Assembly (NCBI GenBank): GCA_963751335.1
Contig: CAVVUB010000009.1
Coordinates: forward strand, 186,001-250,000
Direction of reading: 5' to 3'
DNA from: Bog-473 sp963751335
Lineage (GTDB): Bacteria > Actinomycetota > Acidimicrobiia > Acidimicrobiales > RAAP-2
Length of the DNA: 64,000 bases
A program made the translations under genes and the position numbers. Shown piece after piece: positions 54,094 to 61,850 of this stretch. The notes beneath the pieces were generated by a model. That model was given only the letters and a program-made list of their open reading frames with translations, had not been told where the DNA came from and ran no database searches. Positions within the stretch are counted from its first letter, which is position 1, and each line of letters starts with the position of its first letter.

Positions 54094-54870
54094 ATGGATC
54101 TGAACGGCACGTCGGCCATCGTCACGGGTGGGGCCTCGGGGCTCGGGGACGCCACCTGCAGGCTCCTGGCCCAGCGCGGCGTGCACGTGGTGGTGGCGGA
54201 TCTCCAGGCCGACAAGGGCGAGCCCCTGGCCAAGGAGATCGGCGGGCTCTTCGTCCAGTGCGACGTGACCAACAGCGAGCAGGTCATCACCGCGGTCGAG
54301 GCGGCCGTCGAAATGGCACCGCTCAGGTCCCTGGTCAACTGCGCCGGCATCGGTTGGGCCACCCGCACCATCGGCAAGGACGGCGACTATTCGTCGGCCC
54401 ACGATCTCGATCTGTACCGCCGCGTGATCGAGATCAACCTGATCGGCACGTTCAACTGCATCCGTCTGGCCGCCACCAAGATGAGCCTCAACGAACCCGA
54501 CGCCGACGGCGCCCGCGGCGCCATCGTCAACACCGCGTCGGTCGCGGCCGAGGACGGCCAGATCGGCCAGGCCGCCTACTCCTCGTCCAAGGGTGGCGTG
54601 GTCGGCCTGACCCTGCCGGTCGCCCGTGACCTGGCCGTCGTCGGCATCCGGGTCAACACCATCCTGCCCGGCCTGATCGACACGCCGATCTACGGTGCCG
54701 GCGAGGGTTCCGAGACCTTCAAGGGCAAGCTGGCCCAGGACGTGCTCTTCCCGCACCGGCTGGGCCGGCCCGAGGAGTTCGCCACCTTGGCCGTGGAGTT
54801 GCTCGCCAACTCGTACGTGAACGCCGAGTCGATCCGCATCGACGCCGGCATCCGCATGCAGCCCAAGTAG
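54094..54870 (+). CDS. Short-chain dehydrogenase, 3-hydroxyacyl-CoA dehydrogenase type 2-like
   Basis: A 258-residue NAD(P)-dependent Rossmann SDR. SAIVTGGASGLGDATCRLLAQRG holds the TGxxxGxG cofactor motif, followed by VVADLQADKGEPLAKEI with the Asp selecting NAD. LVNCAGIGWATRTIG is NxAG, and the catalytic site is NTASVAAEDGQIGQAAYSSSKGGVVGLTLPVARDLAVVGIRVN (Ser, Tyr, Lys). GLIDTPIY is next. Similarity is to the HSD17B10-like group that oxidises 3-hydroxyacyl-CoA. AGGAGCG precedes ATG 54094. Confidence 0.92.
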   Translation: MDLNGTSAIVTGGASGLGDATCRLLAQRGVHVVVADLQADKGEPLAKEIGGLFVQCDVTNSEQVITAVEAAVEMAPLRSLVNCAGIGWATRTIGKDGDYSSAHDLDLYRRVIEINLIGTFNCIRLAATKMSLNEPDADGARGAIVNTASVAAEDGQIGQAAYSSSKGGVVGLTLPVARDLAVVGIRVNTILPGLIDTPIYGAGEGSETFKGKLAQDVLFPHRLGRPEEFATLAVELLANSYVNAESIRIDAGIRMQPK

Positions 54871-54903
54871 TCGGTTTCGACCGGAGGAGAGAGCGTCACA
54901 CCA

Positions 54904-55857
54904 TGATCGACCCGGAGCTCGCGCCGCTCGTCGACCTGCTGCCGTCGGACATGGGTCTCGAGGACCCGGTCGCGGCGCCGGGAGGGCTTCGAGGCCATGG
55001 TCGAAGGGCTCAACCGTGACATCCCACCCGAGCTCGGCCTCAGCATCGAGGACCGCATGGTCCCGGGGTGGGAGGACGGCCCCGAGGTGGCGGTCCGTCT
55101 CTACCGGCCCCCGGAGGCGGCCGCGGGACCGGTGCCCGGGATCCTCATGATCCACGGCGGCGGATTCGTCGTGGGCAACGTCGAGACCGAGCATCTGGGC
55201 GGCGCCATGATGGCCGCACACGTCGGCGCGCTCGTCGTGTCGGTCGAATACCGGTTGGCTCCCGAGCACGCCTATCCGGCGGCCCTCCACGACTGCTTCG
55301 GCGCGCTCCGGTTCCTCCACGACGAGGCCCCCGCACTTGGCGTCGACCGCGAGCGCATCGCCTTGGTGGGCACCAGTGCCGGCGGCGGACTCTCGGCGGC
55401 CACGGCCCTCCTCGCCCGGGACCGCGGCGGTCCGGCGGTGTGCTTCCAGATGCTGCACATCCCCGAGCTCGACGACCGCCTCGAGACACCGTCCATGCAG
55501 AGGTTCGTGGATTCACCCATTTGGAACCGCCCGTCGGCCGAGAAGAGCTGGCAGTACTACCTCGGTGAGCTCTACGGCTCCGACGACGTGCCCGCCTACG
55601 CCGCACCCGCCCGCGCCACCGACCTGTCCGGCCTGCCTCCCGCCTACATCTCCACGGCCGAGAACGATCCTCTGCGTGACGAGGGCATCCTCTACGCCCT
55701 GCGCCTGCTCCAGGCGGGCGTCTCGGTGGAGCTCCACCAGTTCCCCGGTACCTTCCACGGCTCGGCCATGGTGGTCACGGCCGAGGTCTCGAGGCGGGCC
55801 CAGGAGGAGTCCACCCGGGTCCTCCGGCACGTGCTGGGCACCGCCGGGAAGTCGTAG
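54904..55857 (+). CDS. Hormone-sensitive-lipase family esterase (frameshift near 54978)
   Basis: About 317 codons over two frames. ATG 54904 follows GGAGGAG and reads MIDPELAPLVDLLPSDMG, but an extra C near 54978 throws it off; the second frame continues EGFEAMVEGLNRDIP. The rest is intact: the oxyanion HGGGFVVGN, the elbow GTSAGGGLSAATALL (Ser near residue 150 of the second piece), ENDPLRDEG (Asp) and FHGSAMVV (His). It cleaves small esters. ATG 54997 is an alternative start giving 286 residues without the break. Confidence 0.85.
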
Positions 55858-55893
55858 AGCTCCGCCGGGACGTCGTAGGGAGCCTCGGCGCCT

Positions 55894-57079
55894 TCAGCGC
55901 GTTCCCTGGAGCAAGAGCACCCCGACTGCGGCGGCCAGGGCCAGAGGTGCACCGACGAGGCCGAGCACCGTGGCCCGCCTGAGGGACGGGTGCGTGTCGA
56001 CCCGCTGCGCCGCCCGCCACCAAAGGACCCAGGAGAGTGATCCGGTCACGAAGAGGTTGGGCCCCACGTTCAATCCGACCAGCAGCTCGAAGGGATGGGA
56101 CGGTTGGCGGGCCGCCAGCAAGGAGGCGGCGGGCAGGTTGTTCACCAGCACGCTGACGAGGGCGGCCACGGTGGCCGTCGCCCACGCGTCGCAATGGGCG
56201 AGCAGGCTGGCCGGTCCCGACCAGGCCCGGCCCAGCGTGCCGAGAGCCACGGCCAGACCGAAGAGGCCCACCAGGACGGGCAGGCCGAGGACCTCGAGTA
56301 CCGGGCCGGGCGCGGTCCGTCGTTGCGACGTGCGCAGGGTCACCGCGACCAACCCCACGGCGGCCACGGGCACCGCCGGCGAGCGCAACACGAGCACGAG
56401 CACCGTCACGGCGGCCACGGCCAACACCCCGACGCCGATGACCGGCCGCGTTGGCGTTTCGTCCACCCGTCTGGTGGTGCGGAGCGCCCCGTGGTGGGCC
56501 ACCGCGATGACCAGAGCGGTGACCAACGTGGCCGCCACACCGGCCAGAGCCATCTGGTCGAAGAAGGCGCGCCCCGAGAGGTGGAGGTGGCCGAGAACGA
56601 TCACATTGGTCAGGTTGGAACCCGGCAACAGGAGGGAACCTGCGTTGGCGAGAAGGATGGAGGCGTAGAGCAGTGCCGCCTCGTTCTCCCCCCGCGCGCG
56701 GGCCGCGTAGACCAGGACCGGAGTGAGGAAGGTCACCGCCGTGTCGAGGTTGAGGAGCTGTGGTCACGAGCACCACCAGGACCGCTGTGCCGGCGAAGAG
56801 GAGGAGGCCGCTCGGGGCGAGGCGGGCCAAGGTGTGACCACCCCATGCGAACAGTCCGTCCTCGTGCGCCACCAACCCGACGAGGAGCAGGCCGGCCACC
56901 AGGACGAAGGCGGGCCACACCTGGGCGGCAGCCGATTGGGCCTGTGCCGGGCTGGCCAGGCCGGCGGCCAGAGCACCGGCCGCACCTGTCCCGGCCAGCA
57001 TCCAGCTCAGCGGCCCGGCGGCCGGCCGTTCAGTCAACGTCCGGCGCATCGGGCGTTCGGATTTTCCGGCTCCTCGCAC
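55894..57079 (-). CDS. SLC13/ArsB-type ion transporter (frameshift near 56758)
   Basis: About 395 codons over two frames. The first has basic residues, then helices including ALAAGLASPAQAQSAAAQ and VWPAFVLVAGLLLVGLVAHEDGLFAWGGH, like the N-terminus of ArsB/ion-transporter (IT) superfamily proteins. A frame change near 56758, after VLVVLVTT, leads to LDTAVTFLTPVLVYAARARGENEAALLYASILLANAGSLLLPGSNLTNVIV, the central GSNLTN loop of the family, and several later helices ending in ALAAAVGVLLLQG. Substrate anion unknown. The single break probably reflects a base error. GTG 57079 or ATG 57049. Confidence 0.75.
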
Positions 57080-57158
57080 CTCCCTGCATCGTCACGCGAC
57101 GCCGGCCCGTACGATCCGTCCAACATCGAAGCATCATTGTCGAAGGAAGGAGCACCCC

Positions 57159-57557
57159 ATGGCTGATGTCCTGTCAGAGAAGGCACGTGAGCTCATCGCC
57201 CGCCCGGTCCTGGCCTCACTGGCCACACTCAACCCCGATGGCTCACCGCAGATCACGCCCCTCTGGGTCGACCGCGACGGTGACGAGGTCCTTTTCAACA
57301 CCGCACGAGGCCGGAAGAAGGCGCGCAACATGGAGAAGGACGCCCGGGTGGCCGTCACCGTGATCGATCCGAACGACGCGTACAACGTCGTAGCTTTCCA
57401 AGGCACCGTGGTCGAGGAGACGACCGAGGGAGCCGACGCGCACATCGACGCACTGGCCAAGAAGTACCTGGGCGTCGATTCCTATCCCATGCGTAGGGAG
57501 GGCGAGGTCCGGATCAAGCTGCGGGTGCGTACCGATCACATCGCCATGCAGGGCTGA
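57159..57557 (+). CDS. PPOX-class F420-dependent oxidoreductase
   Basis: A 132-residue split-barrel protein. PVLASLATLNPDGSPQITPLWVDRDGDEVLFNTARGRKKARNMEKD is the FDOR-type barrel start with the K-x-R-N pattern of F420/FMN phosphate binding; the end has VRIKLRVRTDHIAMQG. Members reduce substrates with F420H2. AAGGAAGGAG precedes ATG 57159. It is divergent from the transporter. F420 use in this organism is also suggested by the FrhB-like gene at 36.5 kb. Confidence 0.85.
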   Translation: MADVLSEKARELIARPVLASLATLNPDGSPQITPLWVDRDGDEVLFNTARGRKKARNMEKDARVAVTVIDPNDAYNVVAFQGTVVEETTEGADAHIDALAKKYLGVDSYPMRREGEVRIKLRVRTDHIAMQG

Positions 57558-57665
57558 ATCGCCACGCCCGGCGATCCCGGCCCGACGGCAGTGGAGGCCG
57601 GGGTTCGGACGGGCCAAGGTGGTATGAACACGAGGGGGATCGGGTACCGAGCACTTCCGCGTTGA

Positions 57666-57941
57666 CATTCCGGTGCAACCCTGACATGGGCCAACGTGAT
57701 CAAGCAGACCAATGCCAACACGTCATTCACGGCCGGTGACCTCACGGCGCCCGTGAACTGGGCCGTCGGAGGTCCCAGCGGACACGCCCCGCCCTACTGC
57801 GTGGCCTACGTCGTGGCGAAAGGCACGCAGTACGTGCCGACGCTGAACAAGGGCCAGAACGTCTTCAATCGCTTTCACTCCTCGAGCACGAGGGCGAACC
57901 CTGTCTTCCCGGTCCCGGCCGGAACGCCCGCACCGCACTAG
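57666..57941 (+). pseudogene. 3' remnant of a solute-binding (ABC substrate-binding) protein
   Basis: About 91 codons reading HSGATLTWANVIKQTNANTSFTAG, then APPYCVAYVVAKGTQYVPTLNKGQNVF. This looks like the last lobe of a type-1 periplasmic substrate-binding protein; the start is missing and the frame is closed by a TGA at 57663. No start codon precedes the homologous part. The ending PVPAGTPAPH is normal. It appears to be a truncated remnant rather than a functional small gene, though a short independent protein cannot be excluded. Confidence 0.5.
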
Positions 57942-58007
57942 CCGGCACGGCGTGGTCCCGGCGACCGATGGGCTCGGCCCCTGGGGAATTGGATCCCGCC
58001 GTCTGCG

Positions 58008-58646
58008 TCAGTTGACCGCGAAGGTGCCCGCGTTGATCGTCGTCGTGGGGTAAGGACCCCATCCCGACGAGCACGGACTCGAGATGGCCGTGCGGAACGA
58101 GGCAGTCAGCGGGGAAACCGGTGCAAAAGAGCCGGTGGAAGCAGTGATCGTCCCGCCGCCTACTGGGAAGTTGAACTTGTAGACCGGGCCGCTGACGACC
58201 CACGGCACCCCACCGGTCGTCGTGACCGTGGTGGGCGCAATCGCCGGGCTCGAGATCCAGGCGAACTTCCATGTCAACGTGCCCAGCGTGTCCGCGGTCA
58301 GGCCCGTGCAGGAATTGGTGGGGTTCCAGAATCCGGTGACGGTCAATGTCGCGCCCGAGACGGTGATGACGGCCCCTCCGCCGGTGACGGTCCCGCTGCA
58401 CTTCTTCGACGCCAGCTTCAATTGGAATTTGTCACCGCCGGGTGTTCCGAGACGTGTGAGCTTCGGGGAGAAGGTGGCGTTCCCGGTGACCTTCTTGCAC
58501 GAGACGTTGCCAGCGGCGGTGATGGCGGAAGGTGCCAATTTGTCTCGCAAGCGTGCGGATGCGCCGACTGAACTTGGAATTGCGAGTGCTCCTGCCAGAG
58601 TCACCGTCAACGTCGCCGCCCCCAGCAATCCAACCATCTTTCCCAT
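58008..58646 (-). CDS. Secreted hypothetical protein
   Basis: A 212-residue exported protein. The signal peptide is MGKMVGLLGAATLTVTLAGALAIPSSVGASA. The mature region is Thr/Gly/Val-rich and predicted beta-rich (GGGAVITVSGATLTVTGF; FNFPVGGGTITASTG), with cysteines at four places that could make two disulfides. It resembles actinobacterial secreted proteins of unknown function. AAGGTGG before ATG 58646 supports that start. The 38 upstream in-frame codons are without family likeness. Confidence 0.7.
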   Translation of the reverse strand: MGKMVGLLGAATLTVTLAGALAIPSSVGASARLRDKLAPSAITAAGNVSCKKVTGNATFSPKLTRLGTPGGDKFQLKLASKKCSGTVTGGGAVITVSGATLTVTGFWNPTNSCTGLTADTLGTLTWKFAWISSPAIAPTTVTTTGGVPWVVSGPVYKFNFPVGGGTITASTGSFAPVSPLTASFRTAISSPCSSGWGPYPTTTINAGTFAVN

Positions 58647-58841
58647 GACCGCCACCTTCCCTTGTCCCCTTGAGGCTCTGATTGAGCTTCCGGGAAGACG
58701 CACAGTTCCGAAACCAGGCGGACCCGGCTGCGGAATTGCTTCAGCGTCGGTCAGAGACATTAGGGAGTGAGAGACCTGCTGTCTACCGCCCGTTGCCGAT
58801 CGAACCGCGGAGGGGGCGTCGCGATGAACTCCTGGATTGCG

Positions 58842-59621
58842 CTAGTCCGCCCGGTAACAGGTCATGGAGAGCGAACCGTAGGAGTAGCCGTCCACGAGAA
58901 TGGACGGACGCGCGCCTGACTGGGCCGCTGCGCCGGCGAAGTAGACCAGCGGGACGAAGTGGTCAGGTGTGGGGACCGCCAACGGATAGTCGGGATGCTG
59001 CGCCAGCGAAACCACACCGTCGGGGGAGTTCACCATCACGGCGCGTGCGTCCTCGTCGAAGCGGTGCGCCCAGGCGAATCCCTGGTCGGGTTGGGAGCCG
59101 TCCATGAGGCCCAAGTTGTGCACCACGTTGCCGCTGGCCACGATCAGCACGCCACGCTCGCGTAGTGGGGCCAGGCGGAGTCCCAGGTCGAAGTGGTACT
59201 CGAGCGGTTCGAGTCCGTTGATGGCGAGCTGGATCACCGGCACGTCGGCTGCCGGGTACATGTGCGCCAGGACAGACCATGTTCCGTGGTCGATGCCCCA
59301 GCTGTCCCGGTCGAGGCCGACCCAGCGCGGATCCTCGACGGTGACCACTTCCTGCGCCACCTCGAGGGATCCCGGACACGGGTACTCGAACGAGAAGAGC
59401 TCGTCGGGAAACCCGAAGAAATCGTGGATCGTGCGTGGCCTGTCCATCGCCGTGACCGCGGTCGCATTCGTGTACCAGTGGGCAGAGACGGCGAGGATCG
59501 CCCGCGGGCGGGGGAGCGACCCGGCCAGGTCGCGCCAGGCATCGGTGTAGCGGTTGTTCTCCAAAGCGTTCATCGGGCTGCCATGCCCGATGAACAGCAG
59601 TGGCAGTGGTGTCTCGCTCAC
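58842..59621 (-). CDS. Class III extradiol dioxygenase (4,5-DOPA dioxygenase-like)
   Basis: A 259-residue LigB-superfamily ring-cleavage dioxygenase. The metal site is LPLLFIGHGSPMNALENN (His), ILAVSAHWYTNATAVT (second His), IDHGTWSVLAHMYPAADVPVIQL, and ASGNVVHNLGLM. This arrangement matches YgiD/DODA proteins that cleave DOPA-like catechols. PDHFVPLVYFAGAA is the late conserved segment. GTG 59621. Its upstream neighbour, reading the other way round, is the desaturase on the same strand 31 bases away. Confidence 0.88.
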   Translation of the reverse strand: MSETPLPLLFIGHGSPMNALENNRYTDAWRDLAGSLPRPRAILAVSAHWYTNATAVTAMDRPRTIHDFFGFPDELFSFEYPCPGSLEVAQEVVTVEDPRWVGLDRDSWGIDHGTWSVLAHMYPAADVPVIQLAINGLEPLEYHFDLGLRLAPLRERGVLIVASGNVVHNLGLMDGSQPDQGFAWAHRFDEDARAVMVNSPDGVVSLAQHPDYPLAVPTPDHFVPLVYFAGAAAQSGARPSILVDGYSYGSLSMTCYRAD

Positions 59622-59652
59622 CTCTTCACGGTAGCGAGCGCCGGTCCAACGG

Positions 59653-60630
59653 TCAGGCGGCGGTCCGTACCTCGCTGGTGGCCTCGGCACTGGAGAGTGC
59701 CTTCCACAGGGCCCAGTAGCTCTTGTAGGTGATGGCGTCGGTGACGTAGCCGGCCCGTTGAAGCTCCGCGTGGTAGGCGGGCAGGTTGCGCCAGGGCACC
59801 CCCATGTCGACGTGGTGGGCCAGGTGCCAGCCGGTGTTGTAGGGCACGATCCAGAACCGGGCCCACGGCGACTGGCGGACGTGGTGCGTCGTGGCTCGGC
59901 GGTCCGGGCTTCGCTCCATTCCCCCGTGTTCGGCGATGGAGCGCAGACGGTTGATGACCCGCCAGACGGTCATCCAGGGCAGGAACCACAACAGCGGATA
60001 GATCCACCAGCGACCGGTGGCCGCCCACATGGCGGCCCACAACACCCCCTGGACGGCGAAAATGGAGAGACCGATGGGCCGGAACGGTTGGCGCCTGGTG
60101 TTCTTGACCAGAGGGACCAGGTTCTTCCATCCGCTGATACCGACGGCGTCACGGAAGAGCCGGCGGAACAGGGCGCGGCGGGTGCACCGGTACGGCGCGT
60201 AGAAGGCGATGTCGGGCTCGTCGGGACCGAACTCGTCGCGGTGGTGTGCGAAGTGCGACCGCCGGTAGAGCTGGACCGGCGTGAAGACCGGATAGGCCAC
60301 GATCCACTTGCCGACGAAGTCGTTCCACCGCTTGTTCGTGAACAGGAGCTTGTGGGCCGACTCGTGCATGAGGATGGCGAAGCGGGCATACATCGGCCCC
60401 ATCAACACGAATGCGATCAGGTAGCTCCACCACTGATCGAACCACACGGCACCGCCGATGATGAGGGCAACCCAGAACCACACGGCAGCCACCGAGATGG
60501 CGTTGCGCGCGTTGTCGATGCGGCGGAGGTCGGTCCGGAGGTTGGGGACCGCCATTCCGTTCGCTTGCAGGCGCTCGGTCGGAAGAACATCAGGCCGGTC
60601 GGCCACCTCGGGCACCATGGTGTTGACCAT
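59653..60630 (-). CDS. Membrane fatty acid desaturase
   Basis: A 325-residue diiron membrane desaturase. The three histidine boxes are HESAHK (H89, H93), HFAHHRDEFG (H126, H129, H130) and HLAHHVDMGVP (near residue 276), all intact. Four membrane helices surround them (ISVAAVWFWVALIIGGAVW and WSYLIAFVLMGPMYARFAIL among others). It inserts a double bond into an acyl-lipid or acyl-CoA. It diverges from a PaaX-like gene with only 26 bases between start codons. It may be leaderless: TAATAT lies six bases upstream of ATG 60630. Confidence 0.92.
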   Translation of the reverse strand: MVNTMVPEVADRPDVLPTERLQANGMAVPNLRTDLRRIDNARNAISVAAVWFWVALIIGGAVWFDQWWSYLIAFVLMGPMYARFAILMHESAHKLLFTNKRWNDFVGKWIVAYPVFTPVQLYRRSHFAHHRDEFGPDEPDIAFYAPYRCTRRALFRRLFRDAVGISGWKNLVPLVKNTRRQPFRPIGLSIFAVQGVLWAAMWAATGRWWIYPLLWFLPWMTVWRVINRLRSIAEHGGMERSPDRRATTHHVRQSPWARFWIVPYNTGWHLAHHVDMGVPWRNLPAYHAELQRAGYVTDAITYKSYWALWKALSSAEATSEVRTAA

Positions 60631-60656
60631 GCGGCCATATTACTATTTCTGAACAA
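60631..60656. promoter_or_regulatory. 26-bp divergent promoter between desaturase and PaaX
   Basis: GCGGCCATATTACTATTTCTGAACAA is all that separates the two start codons. On the minus strand TAATAT is followed by six bases and the desaturase ATG. On the plus strand TACTAT (60641-60646) lies ten bases before the GTG. The two -10 boxes almost coincide, so RNA polymerases must exclude each other and the PaaX protein could bind there. Confidence 0.6.
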
Positions 60657-61421
60657 GTGACGCAACTACGTAATACCCCCAGCGAGACCAGGCCCCTCAC
60701 GGCGCGCTCGGTCATGGCCAGCGCGCTGCTCGGCACGGAGCCGGCGGAACTGCCGGTCGCCCAGCTGGTTCGTCTGACCGGACTGTTCGGGATCAGCGAG
60801 AATCGGGCCCGGGTGGCCCTGAGCCGGATGGTGAGCGCCGGCGAGGCCACCACGGACGGTGCGGGCCGTTATCGGCTGGCCGGGCATCTCGTGGCCCGCC
60901 AGATGCGGCAGTCGCGCAGTCGCTCCGGGCTGACAGATCCCTACGACGGGAACTGGGTGGTCGTCGTGGTGACCACGAGCGGAAGCGCGGCCGAGGTACG
61001 TGGAGCCCGCCGGCGCACCCTCTCCTACGCTCGCCTGGCCGAGCTACGCGAGGGGGTGTGGATGCGGCCGGCCAACGTCGAGGTCGTCTTGGCCGGTGCG
61101 CTGGACGACGACGTCGAGTGCATGCAGGCGCGTCCTGACGATCCGGGTGGACTGGTCGAGCGGCTGTGGGACGTCGACGCCTGGTCCGCCGAAGCGGAAG
61201 CCCTGCTCGCTGCGCTCGATGCGTTGGCGCCGGAAGGACCCGACGCGTTGGCCCCAGGCTTCGAGCTCTCGGCCGCCGTCCTCCGCCACCTGCAGGCAGA
61301 CCCGTTGCTGCCGGCAGAGCTCCTGCCCGAGGGGTGGCCCGGCGACCGTCTGCGCACCACCTACGACGGCTGGGACACCCAGTACCGGGCCACGCTGAGC
61401 GTGTGGAGCCGCGACGCCTGA
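60657..61421 (+). CDS. PaaX family transcriptional regulator
   Basis: A 254-residue PaaX-like repressor. Winged helix near the start: RSVMASALLGTEPAELPVAQLVRLTGLFGISENRARVALSRMVSAGEATTDGAGRYRLAGH. The middle is YDGNWVVVVVTTSGSAAEVRGARRRTLSYARLAELREGVWMRPANV, the usual PaaX C-terminal core. PaaX proteins sense acyl-CoA esters such as phenylacetyl-CoA; here the target is probably the divergent desaturase and itself. GTG 60657. Confidence 0.9.
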   Translation: MTQLRNTPSETRPLTARSVMASALLGTEPAELPVAQLVRLTGLFGISENRARVALSRMVSAGEATTDGAGRYRLAGHLVARQMRQSRSRSGLTDPYDGNWVVVVVTTSGSAAEVRGARRRTLSYARLAELREGVWMRPANVEVVLAGALDDDVECMQARPDDPGGLVERLWDVDAWSAEAEALLAALDALAPEGPDALAPGFELSAAVLRHLQADPLLPAELLPEGWPGDRLRTTYDGWDTQYRATLSVWSRDA

Positions 61422-61480
61422 TGGCTGAAGCAGCCGGGGGCCGGAGGTTCGGCGTGGTGATCGCGTAATCTCCAACCGGC

Positions 61481-61828
61481 ATGGATGCCCAGGTCCTCTT
61501 CGCCGGTGTCGCCATCACGAACCTCGACGCCGTTCGTCCGTGGTACGAGCAGCTGTTCGGTCGCCCGGCCGACATCATCCCCAACGAGAACGAGGTCATG
61601 TGGCGGGCCACCGCCGACGCCGGCTGGCTCTACCTCGTCGTGGACGAGCAGCGGGCCGGGCGAGCGCTGGTCGCCCTCTCGGTCTCCGACCTCGATGCCG
61701 AGTTGGCTGCGTTGCGCAGTCGGGGCATCGAGGCCGAAGTCGTCGAGCAGGTCGGGGGAGGCGGCCGGAAGGCCACGCTGTATGACCCCGACGCCAACAC
61801 CGTCGCCCTCATTGAAGTGCCCTCCTGA
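61481..61828 (+). CDS. VOC superfamily (glyoxalase-like) protein
   Basis: A 115-residue VOC protein. MDAQVLFAGVAITNLDAVRPWYEQLFGR is the first half-site and KATLYDPDANTVALIEVPS the last, carrying the terminal Glu usual for metal binding. VSDLDAELAALRSRGIEAEV is the inner helix. Function unknown. It is 59 bases after paaX in the same direction and 22 bases from the convergent ABC exporter. Confidence 0.85.
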   Translation: MDAQVLFAGVAITNLDAVRPWYEQLFGRPADIIPNENEVMWRATADAGWLYLVVDEQRAGRALVALSVSDLDAELAALRSRGIEAEVVEQVGGGGRKATLYDPDANTVALIEVPS

Positions 61829-61850
61829 GTGTGCCTTGGGGCAGCGCTGC

